From the NCBI RefSeq assembly GCF_037392515.1, contig NC_090291.1:1824501-1888500 (forward strand): 64,000 bases of DNA, in the 5' to 3' direction. A program made the translations under genes and the position numbers. A model generated the notes under the pieces. That model had not been told where the DNA came from. It made no database searches and saw nothing but the letters and a program-made list of their open reading frames with translations. How positions within the stretch are numbered: the first letter of the stretch is position 1; the number at the start of each line of letters is the position of its first letter. The DNA comes from Haliotis asinina. Its lineage: Eukaryota; Mollusca; Gastropoda; Lepetellida; Haliotidae. Of this stretch, positions 48,801-56,640 are shown piece after piece.

Positions 48801-51212
48801 TCCTTAAGACATATCACAAACTGTTCACGAACTGTGGAGTCATTTGTCTCTGTATCACCTGATCAAATTACCGCAGGAAATATTTATAGCCATGTCTACC
48901 GACTGTTCCATGAAGTCTGGTTCCAGTGCTCCAATCGGAAGACTATGGCAGGGAGCTGATTACACAGCAGGAGAAATGAAATAAATTTGAAACGAGTCAC
49001 AAATTCACACGTAGTGCGTTCGTCTGAGTTTCATTTGAAACGGGATTCTGCCCCTTGGAATTAACCAACGCCTCTTTTAAAGGACGGAACACACAGCAAT
49101 ACGTCATTTTCTCGAAGTCAACAATATCCTATATCGAGTTATCAGTAGCTGAAGATATAAGATATTCGAGGTATATAGCCAATAAGAACCTGTTGGTATC
49201 CTATCATACATGCTGGTAAACGACAAGTCGACTAAAGGAAGTTCGAGTGAACGAATGAAGTTTAAAGGAATCCATCGATCGATACCCAAAGGTTGCAATA
49301 TGTAAATTAACACATGATCTAAATACGGGATGGAATTCCCTTTCACACACGTTATCATATTTCAAACTGGACTTAATTTGTAGAATGACTCCATCAGGCC
49401 AATATAAGCCTCGTTGTCATATTATCAGATTGATTATCTTTAGATTCATTTCATCCCAGACTTACGCATCTCAAAATCGTGCCAGGGGGAGGGAGGGAGT
49501 GAATATTGTTTTACGTCGATTTTAGCACATTCCAGCAATATCACGCGGGGAACACCACAAGTGGGCTTCACACATTGTATCCATGTGAGGAATCGAACCC
49601 GTGGCATGACAACTGAACGTCTTTAACCACTAGGATCATCCCATTGCCTCTCTCAGGAGAACACAGGCTTAAACAATAGCACCGACTTATGCTGTTAATC
49701 TTAATGAATAATATTATTTCAATGTTTCTGAAGGATGTTTATTTGAAATTACTGTTCCTGTATCGTCAAATCCGTCATAAATTTAACGTCTTTACCTGAA
49801 CGGTCCAAACACTCTATTTGAAACTGACGTAGCGTGTGGACATAAAACACCAGTCTGGAACTGACCATATGAAAGAACGCTGTTTGGGTAATATATCTGG
49901 AACTGACCATATGAAAGAACATTGTTTGGGTAATATGCAAGCAAGCAACCGTTGCAAACAAAGATTAATTTCTTTATTGAGTAATTACCTGCCCGGTATG
50001 ACACACACATGCCGTCCAAAATCGATTGCTGGTTGTTATGTGGGATATCCACTGGCGCTGCCTGTCACCATGTACAGATGACGCAAGGTTTCATCGGTGT
50101 ATGATAGCAGATGGTGGATAGTTTGTGCAGAAACTCGATACGAAGAAGGCAATTCCGTCCGAGATGTCGCACGTGATATTTTGCATGAGATTATCTAGGT
50201 ATCATTCACTCACACAGTAGGTCCTGGCGACGTTTTGGCTGCTAATTACGACACCGGGTGTCACGACATTCAAATGATTGTCACCCCTATTGTGCCAGAT
50301 GGAATATTTTGGCGGCATAAAGGAGGCTGTATATTTTCTGACTTCTCGTGATATTTTGGTTGGTCGTTGTTATTTTTAAACCTTGTTCTGCACTTTCTTT
50401 TATTGTAAATGGAGGAATTTGGAGTAATCAAATTCATGGCAATTAACGTCCTGGCAATTTGAAAGCAAACTTTTCTCAGTAACCCTTAGGTCACGATGTC
50501 AAAGGGACCATTCAGTTTAGTTCGTCATAACCCCAGTTCGTTATATCCAGTTCTGTTGCCAGCGCTCTGATGTCTCACAACAGGGTTGTCGCAACAATCA
50601 CCTGGGTCATTTAAGCAGTAGCTCTGCATGGTAGCTGTAATGGCAGTCGTCGTTGTAGTGTAGGTATTGGATTAACAAACGTAGGAGCGTTAGCAGTAGT
50701 GTCGTCATGGTCGTCATAAGTGTAATTATAACCATTATTATTTAAGTAGTAGTGGCAGTTGGGTTGGTCGGTTTGAGCAGTGTTTTAGTTACATCAGTAG
50801 CGTCTGGTCACTGTAGTCTGTAGTTGATGGGTAAGAGGATCAACGCTCGCTTCTTTGGTTAAACTCATGGCCACGGGCATGGGGTCAGCAAAACATAATC
50901 GGGTCGAACGTGGATTCGAACCTATAGCCACGGGAAAATCATATAACAATGGTAGTAGTCGTCCGTGATAGTAGCAGTAGCAGCAGTAACAATAACAGCA
51001 GTAACAGCATTTGCAGCAGTAGTATCAGCAGCACTGATTCAGTGAGTATATTTTCACACCGATTTTATCAATATTCCAGGAATATCACAGCGCAAGGCAC
51101 CTGCAAATGGCCTCACACATTGTGGGGGATTGAACCCGGACTTTCGGTTTGACGGGCGAACGTTTCACTGGTAGAAATGGCGGTGTTATTATTATTATTA
51201 TTATTATTATTA

Positions 51213-51247
<35 letters not shown>

Positions 51248-51749
51248 AGCTCTTAAGAAGGTACTGACACACAGTAACATGTCCTTTCTTCCTGTAAAAG
51301 GCTCTCTATCTCATCAGAGACGTCTGCCCCATACATCAAATCCACAGTCATACGAGGACGTTACATAACACCTCGATCCTTGACATTAAACGTCTTAGTT
51401 TTTACCAAGATAACATCAAGGTGTGTGGGCGGATGCAGCGCGGGAAGAAGAAATACAACTCGCTCACAAATGCGGTCTAAACATGATTGATTTGTATACC
51501 ACGCTGGGAACAGACCAGATGTTAACTGTCTGTCTTAAACCTGTGAGATTCACAACAAATCCTGTCCACCCTGTAGATCTCTCCGGCTGCAACTACCCAA
51601 CATCGTCTCAATTACACCAAGTAAGACAGGTAGAGAGTAGATCCACCAAACCGCATTAATAGTGAGACTGACAAATACACAGAGAGTATTCCAGCTCGAC
51701 GCTACCACCAAAGAGTATACGAGCTGACTGGCTTTGTACTTACCGACAT
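20318..51749 (-). CDS. Calmodulin-like four-EF-hand protein with acidic tail (seven exons)
   Basis: A probable calcium sensor of the calmodulin family. Exons on the minus strand: 51744-51749, 33452-33491, 33044-33187, 25032-25144, 22676-22766, 21256-21312, 20318-20412; together 546 bases, 181 residues, every phase joining. EF loops lie at residues 25-36 ([12 protein letters not shown]), 61-72 ([12 protein letters not shown]), 104-115 ([12 protein letters not shown]) and 140-151 ([12 protein letters not shown]). Loops 1, 2 and 4 have full ligand sets; loop 3 has Cys at position 5 and Asp at 12, so it probably binds calcium weakly. The central linker is longer and more acidic than calmodulin's ([11 protein letters not shown]). 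The C-terminus adds about 25 residues ([17 protein letters not shown], ending LDNPM), absent from calmodulin. The N-terminus ([12 protein letters not shown]) also differs. Exons 3-7 are secure; 1 and 2 are inferred. Confidence 0.8.
20660..20932 (+). repeat. Abalone-type SINE, near full length
   Basis: Starts gagtgcgtgagtgagtttag and runs through ccagctatatggcaccggtc, gatcaacaacatgagcatcg, ccgatcccgttagtcgcctc to accttcacgggtc. It is the best reference copy in the window and lies in the last intron of the calmodulin-like gene. Confidence 0.9.
21256..21312 (-). CDS. Calmodulin-like exon 6: EF hand 4
   Basis: Acceptor cccttttcag, donor GAAG|gtgaga, 57 bases, completing Ile at its start. It encodes [18 protein letters not shown]; the loop has a full set of calcium ligands once the next exon supplies the final Glu. 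Confidence 0.93.
21313..22675 (-). other. Calmodulin-like intron between exons 5 and 6
   Basis: No coding signal. A diverged plus-oriented SINE fragment lies near 21845-21920 (ttgtaaataatggggtctgt). Confidence 0.5.
22676..22766 (-). CDS. Calmodulin-like exon 5: EF hand 3
   Basis: Acceptor ccgtgttacag, donor GAGA|gtatgt, 91 bases. It encodes [20 protein letters not shown] then [10 protein letters not shown]. The loop carries Cys at ligand position 5 and Asp in place of Glu at position 12. Confidence 0.93.
23395..24231 (+). repeat. Direct repeats resembling LTR pieces around a SINE
   Basis: A segment with taataaactccttgtttatt preceded by atcatcctgtga occurs at about 23395-23436 and again at about 24187-24231, differing at two or three positions. 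The first copy is preceded by gggtataaaacag, a TATA-like box. This order (TATA, then an AATAAA signal) is that of an LTR, but no internal retroelement gene is present. It is either a decayed LTR or a smaller repeat. Confidence 0.35.
23622..23785 (+). repeat. tRNA-derived SINE, second family
   Basis: A-box-like gtggttagagcgtttgctca and B box ggtccgggttcaattcc make a tRNA-like head, followed by agctattgctgaaatattgt, shared with the abalone-type family. Copies in opposite orientation occur at 49490, 51040 and 53415. Confidence 0.75.
24800..25010 (-). repeat. Abalone-type SINE beside calmodulin-like exon 4
   Basis: Minus-oriented: gactaacgggactgtttggt, tatcccagatgcgtagatcg, acggccatataactagaata. 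It ends about 20 bases from the splice donor of exon 4. Confidence 0.7.
25032..25144 (-). CDS. Calmodulin-like exon 4: EF hand 2 and acidic linker
   Basis: Acceptor cttatgacag, donor ACT|gtaagg, 113 bases. It encodes [18 protein letters not shown], the linker [13 protein letters not shown], and LRQAFT. A minus-oriented SINE ends within about 25 bases of the donor. Confidence 0.93.
25275..25975. repeat. 45-base minisatellite, about 15 units
   Basis: The unit contains agcatacacattgcatacac and catgcactaacatatatac, with insertions of gagctatatccaca. Since 45 is divisible by 3, open frames appear on both strands; these are repeat artefacts. Confidence 0.9.
25976..26639 (-). other. Intron sequence without recognised content
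   Basis: AT-rich; nothing supported. Confidence 0.4.
26640..26900 (+). pseudogene. Non-LTR retrotransposon reverse transcriptase fragment
   Basis: [17 protein letters not shown] matches the conserved (L/D)LxKAFDTVDH block of LINE reverse transcriptases. It is followed in other frames by [11 protein letters not shown] and [16 protein letters not shown], which recall the next RT blocks (VPQGSVLGP). Stops and frameshifts interrupt it. It is plus-oriented within the calmodulin-like intron. Confidence 0.65.
27828..27870. repeat. (CA)n microsatellite
   Basis: About 20 CA units, within a looser stretch of acatac repeats from 27710. Confidence 0.95.
28040..28430 (+). pseudogene. Tc1-like transposase N-terminal remnant
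   Basis: One frame reads [20 protein letters not shown] then [19 protein letters not shown], a Tc1/mariner helix-turn-helix followed by the GRP-like linker (here NGS). It is stopped soon after at about 28190, and later fragments shift frame. The catalytic DDE domain is not recognisable. Confidence 0.65.
28440..29370 (-). other. Intron sequence without recognised content
   Basis: No coding exon or repeat family identified. Confidence 0.4.
29385..31220. repeat. 68-base minisatellite, about 26 units
   Basis: The unit contains cctatgttgccatagtgact, gattcttacgccttcctgta and gctatagtgcttcaatctta. Half-units share ttgc(c/t)atagtg, so the 68-mer is itself an old duplication of about 34 bases. A variant block (catattcccatgttgctaca) recurs three times, at about 30270, 30750 and 31150. 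Spacing is near 480 at first (30270 to 30750) and 400 later, so the array grew partly by larger blocks. Confidence 0.95.
31221..32340 (-). other. Intron, degenerate repeat edge and unassigned sequence
   Basis: 31200-31350 has degenerate units (ccttcctctgttaccat). 31720-32010 contains the motif cccagctgtaaaatgggtac, which looks like a dispersed repeat rather than a gene. Confidence 0.35.
32380..32515. repeat. 15-base minisatellite (aacatcaatccacaa)
   Basis: About nine imperfect units of caacaacatcaatccacaac type. Confidence 0.85.
32560..33020. repeat. Degenerate tandem region
   Basis: Diverged units around agctcaactcaccatcacaa and caccaacacgtagctc repeat irregularly up to within 25 bases of the donor of calmodulin-like exon 3. 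Confidence 0.55.
33044..33187 (-). CDS. Calmodulin-like exon 3: EF hand 1 and start of EF hand 2
   Basis: Acceptor gttttattcag, donor GATG|gtgagt; 144 bases, phase 1 to phase 1, the same length and phases as the corresponding exon of animal calmodulin genes. It encodes [20 protein letters not shown], continuing [14 protein letters not shown] and MITEIDID. Near identity with calmodulin around loop 1 is plain. Confidence 0.95.
33452..33491 (-). CDS. Calmodulin-like exon 2 (candidate)
   Basis: Acceptor catccgagaaacag, donor GAGAG|gtgaaa. It encodes [13 protein letters not shown] and then G, completing Glu with the next exon, giving [16 protein letters not shown] second AG six bases upstream (33497) would add Lys-Gln in frame. 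Both the phase and the basic, amphipathic character support it, but the donor is weak. Confidence 0.55.
33500..34625 (-). other. Intron 1 of the calmodulin-like gene, start
   Basis: No gene seen. A tRNA-like B box in minus orientation (gggattcgaaccaacg) at about 34030 suggests a SINE remnant. Confidence 0.4.
34695..35420. repeat. Long inverted repeat, ~250-base arms
   Basis: Left arm 34695 to about 34942 (atgcgagtgaaacgacc ... ctctgccagcttccgattg) and right arm about 35171 to 35420 are inverse copies of moderate identity; both encode, in opposite directions, the motif NKISPPSKV. The spacer is about 230 bases. Similarity fades outward but agcgcag..agggttg persists to about 34630. This is a foldback-type DNA element; no transposase. 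Confidence 0.75.
35460..36400 (-). other. Intron 1, unassigned sequence
   Basis: No supported coding or repeat content. Confidence 0.4.
36440..37960. repeat. 39-base G-rich minisatellite, about 38 units
   Basis: The unit has ttgggggagagatggggtgg and tagcatgttgtggtggttg. A variant with agacagagtgtaactgtggc appears about five times. Plus strand is G-rich (G4-G5 runs), minus strand C-rich. All three minus frames stay open for 390-505 codons because 39 is divisible by 3 and the unit has no stop; the product would be a 13-residue repeat ([13 protein letters not shown]). Confidence 0.95.
37965..38335. repeat. 46-base minisatellite, about 8 units
   Basis: Unit tttgactacatacccgagtg, ggttgatgaaggtgccctat; alternates gatgaaggtgccc with gttgaaggtggcc, a two-unit higher-order pattern. 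Confidence 0.9.
38336..39470 (-). other. Intron 1, unassigned sequence
   Basis: No gene or repeat identified. Confidence 0.4.
39472..39521. repeat. (GCGAT)n pentanucleotide microsatellite
   Basis: About ten perfect gcgat units. Confidence 0.95.
39692..39778. repeat. Near-perfect hairpin, 28-base arms
   Basis: Arms 39692-39719 and 39751-39778 (ataaggacaagctttatgg outermost) match at 27 of 28 positions, with a 31-base loop. A MITE-like palindrome or a structured RNA arm. Confidence 0.8.
39847..40976 (+). mobile_element. Tc1-like element with inverted ends, internally deleted
   Basis: Ends aactagcgtccaatcaaaac and, inverted, aaactagcgtccaaacgaaa bound about 1.13 kb, shorter than the roughly 1.3-1.7 kb typical of Tc1 elements. 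The enclosed transposase is damaged. Confidence 0.6.
40108..40750 (+). pseudogene. Tc1-like transposase, frameshifted and missing the DDE core
   Basis: Helix-turn-helix: [20 protein letters not shown] followed by [16 protein letters not shown], then [18 protein letters not shown], matching Tc1 paired-like domains with a GRP linker. A frameshift near 40330 leads to [20 protein letters not shown] and [14 protein letters not shown], then a stop at 40529. CDENRFQVF (first Asp region) follows, then sequence resembling the far C-terminus; the second Asp region is absent. Inactive. Confidence 0.75.
40980..42460 (-). other. Intron 1, unassigned sequence
   Basis: The longest open stretch (41179-41532, minus) has a hydrophobic segment but no family resemblance or splice support. 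Nothing else recognised. Confidence 0.35.
42466..42575. repeat. (GAGT)n-rich tract
   Basis: Runs of gtgagtgagtgagtgagtg with gggtggg interruptions; the same tetranucleotide forms the head of the abalone-type SINE. Confidence 0.85.
42590..43795 (-). other. Intron 1, unassigned sequence
   Basis: No supported content. Confidence 0.4.
43797..43842. repeat. (CACACG)n microsatellite
   Basis: Several cacacgcacacacg units on the plus strand. Confidence 0.9.
44255..44385 (-). repeat. Abalone-type SINE, diverged
   Basis: gatcactggactgtctggtt with gcatgtcattgtatccgaac in minus orientation. A second head fragment (gtgagtgagtgggttagg) lies at 44079. Confidence 0.55.
44930..45400. repeat. 45-base minisatellite, about 10 units
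   Basis: Units contain aaggcaggtgtccctgtttg and gtgagttaaggctatatgtg. The minus frame is open as a 15-residue repeat ([15 protein letters not shown]), an artefact of unit length. Confidence 0.9.
45822..45848. repeat. Possible Tc1-type terminal repeat end
   Basis: tacactaccggacaaaagaa resembles the outer end of many Tc1-like elements. I did not find a matching inverse end nearby. Confidence 0.3.
45868..46143. repeat. 15-base minisatellite (cttgtcaaatacatc)
   Basis: About 18 imperfect units, with variants cgtgtcaaatacatc and cttgttaaatacctc. Confidence 0.9.
46268..46363. repeat. 48-base direct duplication
   Basis: ccaacatggtattggaataa ... caacgtaaaa occurs twice back to back, almost identical. 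Confidence 0.85.
47090..47300 (-). other. Possible SPRY-like coding fragment
   Basis: Minus frame reads [20 protein letters not shown] and later [18 protein letters not shown], which recalls the (L/F)YPxVGL.SxGxxVxxNFG end of SPRY domains. No ATG, no clear splice sites, and the sequence after it is not protein-like. It may be a decayed fragment or chance. Confidence 0.2.
47301..49480 (-). other. Intron 1, unassigned sequence
   Basis: Several ORFs of 60-83 codons but none with family resemblance, start context or splice support. A tRNA-like B box (aggttcgaatcc) at about 48293. Confidence 0.35.
49490..49655 (-). repeat. tRNA-derived SINE, second family
   Basis: gtgaatattgttttacgtcg, ccagcaatatcacgcgggga, then gaatcgaacccgtggcatga and tttaaccactagg, which are B and A boxes on the minus strand. 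Confidence 0.75.
49848..49936. repeat. 44-base direct duplication
   Basis: tctggaactgaccatatgaa followed by agaac..tgtttgggtaatat occurs twice. Confidence 0.8.
49937..51035 (-). other. Intron 1, unassigned sequence
   Basis: No gene. A frame at about 50130-50190 ([12 protein letters not shown]) faintly recalls a transposase helix-turn-helix but is too short to call. Confidence 0.3.
51038..51185 (-). repeat. tRNA-derived SINE, diverged
   Basis: gtgagtatattttcacaccg, ccaggaatatcacagcgcaa, ggattgaacccggactttcg. Followed by (att)n and (agt)n microsatellites at 51186-51246. Confidence 0.65.
51186..51246. repeat. (ATT)n-(AGT)n compound microsatellite
   Basis: About nine att units and then about ten agt units. 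Confidence 0.95.
51744..51749 (-). CDS. Candidate first coding exon of the calmodulin-like gene (Met-Ser)
   Basis: Minus strand reads AGCAAA ATG TCG|gtaagtac: a start followed two codons later by a near-perfect donor. Calmodulin-family genes often have a first exon holding only the start codon, and the phase (0) fits exon 2. It lies 18 kb from exon 2, so the link is inference. Confidence 0.4.
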
Positions 51750-51880
51750 TTTGCTGGATGTATTAATGTATTCCCGCCTCGCTCAGGAATGGATGAATGG
51801 AACTCTCTTTGCACAACTCCTCGCTCCTAGAGTCGGTCACTCTGTGATGAAATGCTGTCACGAAGCAGATGTGATGGCGA

Positions 51881-51968
51881 CTCTCGCGAGCAGACGACCT
51901 CGCTGAAATGGCGCGAAGGGATCGATACTCGTAAAATTCAATTATCGTGGTGGTGGTTAGCGCTATTG
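51881..51968 (-). promoter_or_regulatory. Possible promoter elements of the calmodulin-like gene
   Basis: About 130-220 bases upstream of the candidate ATG there is CTCTCGCGAG (nine of ten bases of the TCTCGCGAGA promoter motif) at 51881-51890, and a CCAAT box on the minus strand at 51964-51968 (GCCCAATAGC). No TATA box was noticed. Confidence 0.3.
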
Positions 51969-52039
51969 GGCAAGGTTCAGAGTAGTACATGGGATAGCGG
52001 GAGTTTGGGCATGGCTGGGAACGTCATCAGCATTCGCTG

Positions 52040-53410
52040 ACTGTCTAGGCCATTGTTGATGCTAACCTCCCTTCACTCCTTGCGATAGCTACCACTTGAT
52101 CCGACTCTTGACATACGGGCTTACACAGTCTCATAAATCATATCAGAGTTTCGTTGTTTAATTTCAGGCGTTCATTGTTGAGCAGAGGCGGCATTTGGGG
52201 TCATGGTTGTAGATAAATTAACACAGGATACGCAAGAGAAAATTCGAGTGCACAGGTTACGGGAAAGGGAGATAAAAATGTAATTACACTGCCAAAACAC
52301 CTCGTACCTAATGAAGAAACACCTACGCAAGGCACGTAATGCCCGACGTTGAACCCCACACTCATGCATCTAAATTCACAAATTATACCACTTATAGGCG
52401 TCGTGCATTATGGGGATGGAAATAGCTTCTTGAGGAATATTAACTTTACACCATAGGAGCTGAAACATTCAGGGAAAGGGTCGAGTCATTTCTTGTGTTA
52501 ATTTGTGTAGTCGGGTTACAGGGAGGAAGTTGCATTTTGAATGTTCTAACAATTTCTTTGTGGTTTTATCCTATATGTAGGGTAGGAGAAATTTATGGTC
52601 AACTGAGTCTTGCTGCTTGCCGTTGAAAAGTTAAAGGGAAAAATATGGCACGATAACAATATATCAAAATAATAACACTGCAAGAACAATAAATGTGGAA
52701 CTAAACACAATTAATGGGAGAAATAATGATAACTATACATGACATGACGGTAAAGTGGATGTGTATAGTTCGTCCTCACACTGAAGATACTTTGGGATTC
52801 GAACCAGGCGTCCGATGTCAGGAACTGACACTTTAACCACGGAGCTCCCCGACCTCAACATCACAAGGGAAACAAAATGTCGAACACGAGTCGCAGATAA
52901 AAAAAAATCGTATGTATGGGTTGATAACGTGAAGACAAACGTTGTGCAGATAAATTGTTGCATTTTTTATAACGCTTTGTCGCCATGCAATGAAAGTTAA
53001 CTTCGGATCTGCTATGATGCAGATGGTTATTCAGGGTAACTAACGCAGATCGAATTAACAATAAATTCGGGACAATGAGTAAACAGTATGGCTTTACACC
53101 ACTTGAAAAGGGTTCTGGCAATAACACGGCTGTGGACCCTGTGGATTAATTTCACAAAACCCTCAGTCAGTTCGATCCCACTGAATTGTATATAAACCGT
53201 TTTAGTCTGTCTCGCATTCCCTTAACCATATTATTTCGCCGTTAACCCAGCTCTTCCTGTAAGATAAACGCTCCCTGCGAAGCAAGTTTGATCCCCCCCC
53301 ACCCCCCCTTCTCACCGAGGCTTCGATTTAAATGGATCTTTGTTTCTCTCAGTGATGTATTTCCAGGCAATGATGTAGTATTCTATGTAGTATTCTGTGT
53401 AGTATTATGT
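52040..53410. other. Intergenic sequence between divergent genes, first part
   Basis: No exon recognised. At 52785-52855 gattcgaaccaggcgtccga and actttaaccacggagctccc form a tRNA-like SINE remnant in minus orientation. Confidence 0.4.
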
Positions 53411-53412
53411 TG

Positions 53413-53605
53413 GTGAGTGAGTGAGTGAGTTTAGTTTTACTCCGCCTTTATATTCCAGCAATATCATGGCGGGGGGCACCAGCAATATCACGGCGGGGGA
53501 CACCAGAAATGGCTTCCTACACTGTGCCAGTGTCGGATTTGAACCCGGGTCTTCAGCGAGACGAGCGAACGCCTGAACTATTAGGCTACCCCACCGTCAG
53601 TCTGA
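53413..53605 (-). repeat. tRNA-derived SINE with internal duplication
   Basis: Head gtgagtgagtgagtgagttt; the block agcaatatca.ggcggggg.caccag is present twice; gatttgaacccgggtcttca and taggctaccccaccgtcag close it. Confidence 0.8.
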
Positions 53606-53609
53606 TGGT

Positions 53610-55860
53610 ATGTGGATGGGTGTGGTCGGAATTAATCCTAGAGACTCTTTTCAGAAGTATGTCATCTATTACAAAATAACTGAACTACTAATAGATAACA
53701 CTAATTGTAATTGTGGTATCTTTATCAGACAAGTGAAAGAAATGAAATCTGCCAGGAGCAATGGACATGTTGTCACCTTAACAATACCAAGTCAAAGGTG
53801 ACAATCAACAGTTGTGACAGTAATTATGTTATAATCATATTACCTGTACGTTAGCAATATGTTTATATTCACACAGTTTGCCGGCTGCTCTAACGCAGAT
53901 TCCTGTGTCGCCATGCTACAGGAGTCTAATGTATTCTGGACTCACTCACTGACAGCATGGAGAGGGCGTCAACAAATTGCTAATGTGTTTAGTTCAAGCA
54001 AACAGAATGTCAAATATAGACGGTACATAGATTATCAACGTATTTGTAACATCCACTTGCCCGGCACCAAGACTGTGGGAATGTTGGTATTTTATTAAAC
54101 CAAAAATAATCCAGGGTATGAAAATGCTTGTCTGGATAAAATTTGAAATATGAAATGAGCAGGTGAACGTCTTAAGTTTAGTTAATTGTACTTTTTAATA
54201 AAAGATTCACAGAAAACACGTTTGTCTAAAGATCCCTTACATAAATGAAACGTTTGAAAGAAAACTCCTTATAAGCGCCAGAATGGGATGTAGCCCGCGA
54301 GTGTTGTATGGCAAGGGTGAGGCATAGTTACGACCAGACTGTGAATGTGGTATGCACTGAAAACAGAGTGGGCCGATAGCAGAGAACGTTTTGATCACGT
54401 AGAAGTGTAGATGCTGTCATATGTATAGATACGAAATGGACATTTTGATCAAGTGGAATCCTTGAGACCTCCGATCCCTTGGTGATTTACAGTCTAATAG
54501 CCTGTGTTGATGCTGTAACTTATAGTGTGATCATGTGGAAATGTTGCGGATGTCACTTGTCTTTATGTCAGCCATGTGATCACGTACAACCCAAAACATT
54601 GTCAGATCGTTGGAACTGGACAATTTCATCGTGTAGAAACCACAATATTTATCATATCGTTGAACAGTGGGCAGTTTGATCATGTTGAATTCCGGATGTT
54701 GACAGGTCATTGGAAATTGGACAGTTGGAGCAAGTGGAAGGCTCGATGTTGTATATTCTTGGGTAAATGTATGATGTGGTAAATGACAGACGAGAACCAG
54801 AGGTTACATAGAGACAGTCTTCATGGACTTGTCAAGTCAGGTGAAACACGAGCCATTCGGGGAGCACTACAGCCTGCAGCAAAGACATTGTCACCATGCA
54901 GACGCGTGACCTATGCACACCGCCCACACACCTGGCCATGTAACATGGTCAGTGTGCCTGACAGGTTCACCGCTGACCTTGGGCCACCAACCAACGTAGT
55001 GACACCCACGGCTGCTACAGCTTGACTCGGGGACGCCGCGACCAGGACAGACGTCTTCATCTGAGACGCCCTTGCCCATGGATGCGGTGGTGGTCGCACT
55101 AGAGGGCAGGGATGGGGGGATCCTCTAACGGATGACTGTCCCGTCTGAACACACATACGTTCAACTGCTTGTTAGTAAACTTACACCTAGTCTACGAATT
55201 ATTTTTTTCCTGAAAAAAATGTAGGTCAAAAATATTTGTGTCTGGTTGAATTCCATTTGTAAAGGTCTCTAAGCTAATGATTAATAGTTGTAATGATACT
55301 TTTTAAAAAAAGACACAAAAAAACCCACATTGAATGGCGTCCTTGTACTGTCCACTTGTCTAGTCTTGCCTTTATATTAGATAGAATTACTTTACTTCCA
55401 TGGCTGAGCATTTAGTGCAACTTTGGACTTTGGCAATGGCGCGTCACCAGCACTGATGTTGTATTCACATGACTCTACTAATAGGACCTTCGTCTTTTAT
55501 GGTTCATAGTTTCTGCAACCACCAATAACTGACACCAGATGGCGCCTGTATCATATGATAACATGCGTCAGACTGTAAGTACAATGCATATTGTTCTGTG
55601 TAATCTTTAATACATATATATCTGAGAGACATTCGCATTTTTAGTTAATGTTGAAGTTAGGCACTTACGGATATCTGAGCACTAAGGGGCCGTTTAAAAT
55701 TTATGAGTAGGAGACGGGGCGGGGGTTAAATGATATTTGTGGGTTTATGTCATCCATTATGTTCTGGGTTCTGGGGAGGTTCGGTGGGGCTTCATTGATT
55801 TTGTACATGACAAGTATGAGTGTGTGGGGAGGGGTGGGGTGTTGGGTGCGGAGGGGCATG
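53610..55860. other. Intergenic sequence between divergent genes, second part
   Basis: 54360-54780 has an old degenerate repeat around tttgatcacgtagaa / gtgatcatgtggaa. 54780-55150 is a GC- and CpG-richer patch with open frames on both strands (80 and 81 codons) but no family resemblance. No gene supported. Confidence 0.4.
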
Positions 55861-55865
55861 GGTCT

Positions 55866-56300
55866 ATGTTAGAGTACAGGAGATACGACTCGTAGCGTTA
55901 CGACTGTCGTAAGTCTATCTTAGAGTACAGGAAATACGACACGTAGCACTACGACTGTCGTAAGTCTATCTTAGAGTACAGGAAATACGACACGTAGCAC
56001 TACGACTGTCGTACGTCTATCTTAGAGTACAGGAAATACGACACGTAGCACTACGACTGTCGTAAGTAGCGCTGCGACTGTCGTAAGTCTATCTTAGAGT
56101 ACGGGAAATACGACACGTAGCACTACGACGGTCGTAAGTCTATGTTAGAGTACAGGAAATACGACACGTAGCACTACGACTGTCGTAAGTAGCGCTGCGA
56201 CTGTCGTAAGTCTATCTTAGAGTACGGGAAATACGACTCGTAACGCTGCGACTGTCGTAAGTCTATGTTAGAGTATAGGAGAAACGACTCGTAGCGCTAC
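55866..56300. repeat. ~52-base palindromic minisatellite
   Basis: Units read gtctatcttagagtacagga, aatacgacacgtagcactac, gactgtcgtaa; tacgac...gtcgta is self-complementary, so each unit can form a hairpin. About eight units, some with an extra gtagcgctgcgactgtcg. The right edge runs into cgctttgtgaaacag, a MITE-like terminus. Confidence 0.85.
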
Positions 56301-56394
56301 AATCGCTTTGTGAAACAGATATTAAGCCTATATCTCGTTTACCGCTCCGTCATATCTGCGGGGATTCTTGGTGGGGACACAGGAACCAGTAAGA

Positions 56395-56640
56395 AATGTG
56401 AAGATCCGGGTTTATAAAGATCTTCAGTAAACCATGCTTGTCGTAAGAGGTGACTATCGGGATCGGGTGGTCAGACACACTGACTTGGTTGACACATTCA
56501 TTATATCCCAGTTGCGTAGATCGATGATCATGCTGTCGATTACTGGATTGTGTGGTCCATGCACTATTAATTACAGACCCCCGCCATACAGCTGGGATAT
56601 TACTGAGTGCGGTGGTAAAGCAAAACCAAAGGGTGCAACA
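56395..56640 (-). repeat. Abalone-type SINE, near full length
   Basis: cttgtcgtaagaggtgacta, gggatcgggtggtcagacac, tatcccagttgcgtagatcg, ccgccatacagctgggatat in minus orientation. Confidence 0.85.

Noticed and set aside
51280..51355. Minus open stretch [20 protein letters not shown], possible N-terminal exon of the calmodulin-like gene
   Set aside because: A stop lies just upstream, no good donor follows, and its sequence does not resemble an EF-hand N-terminus.
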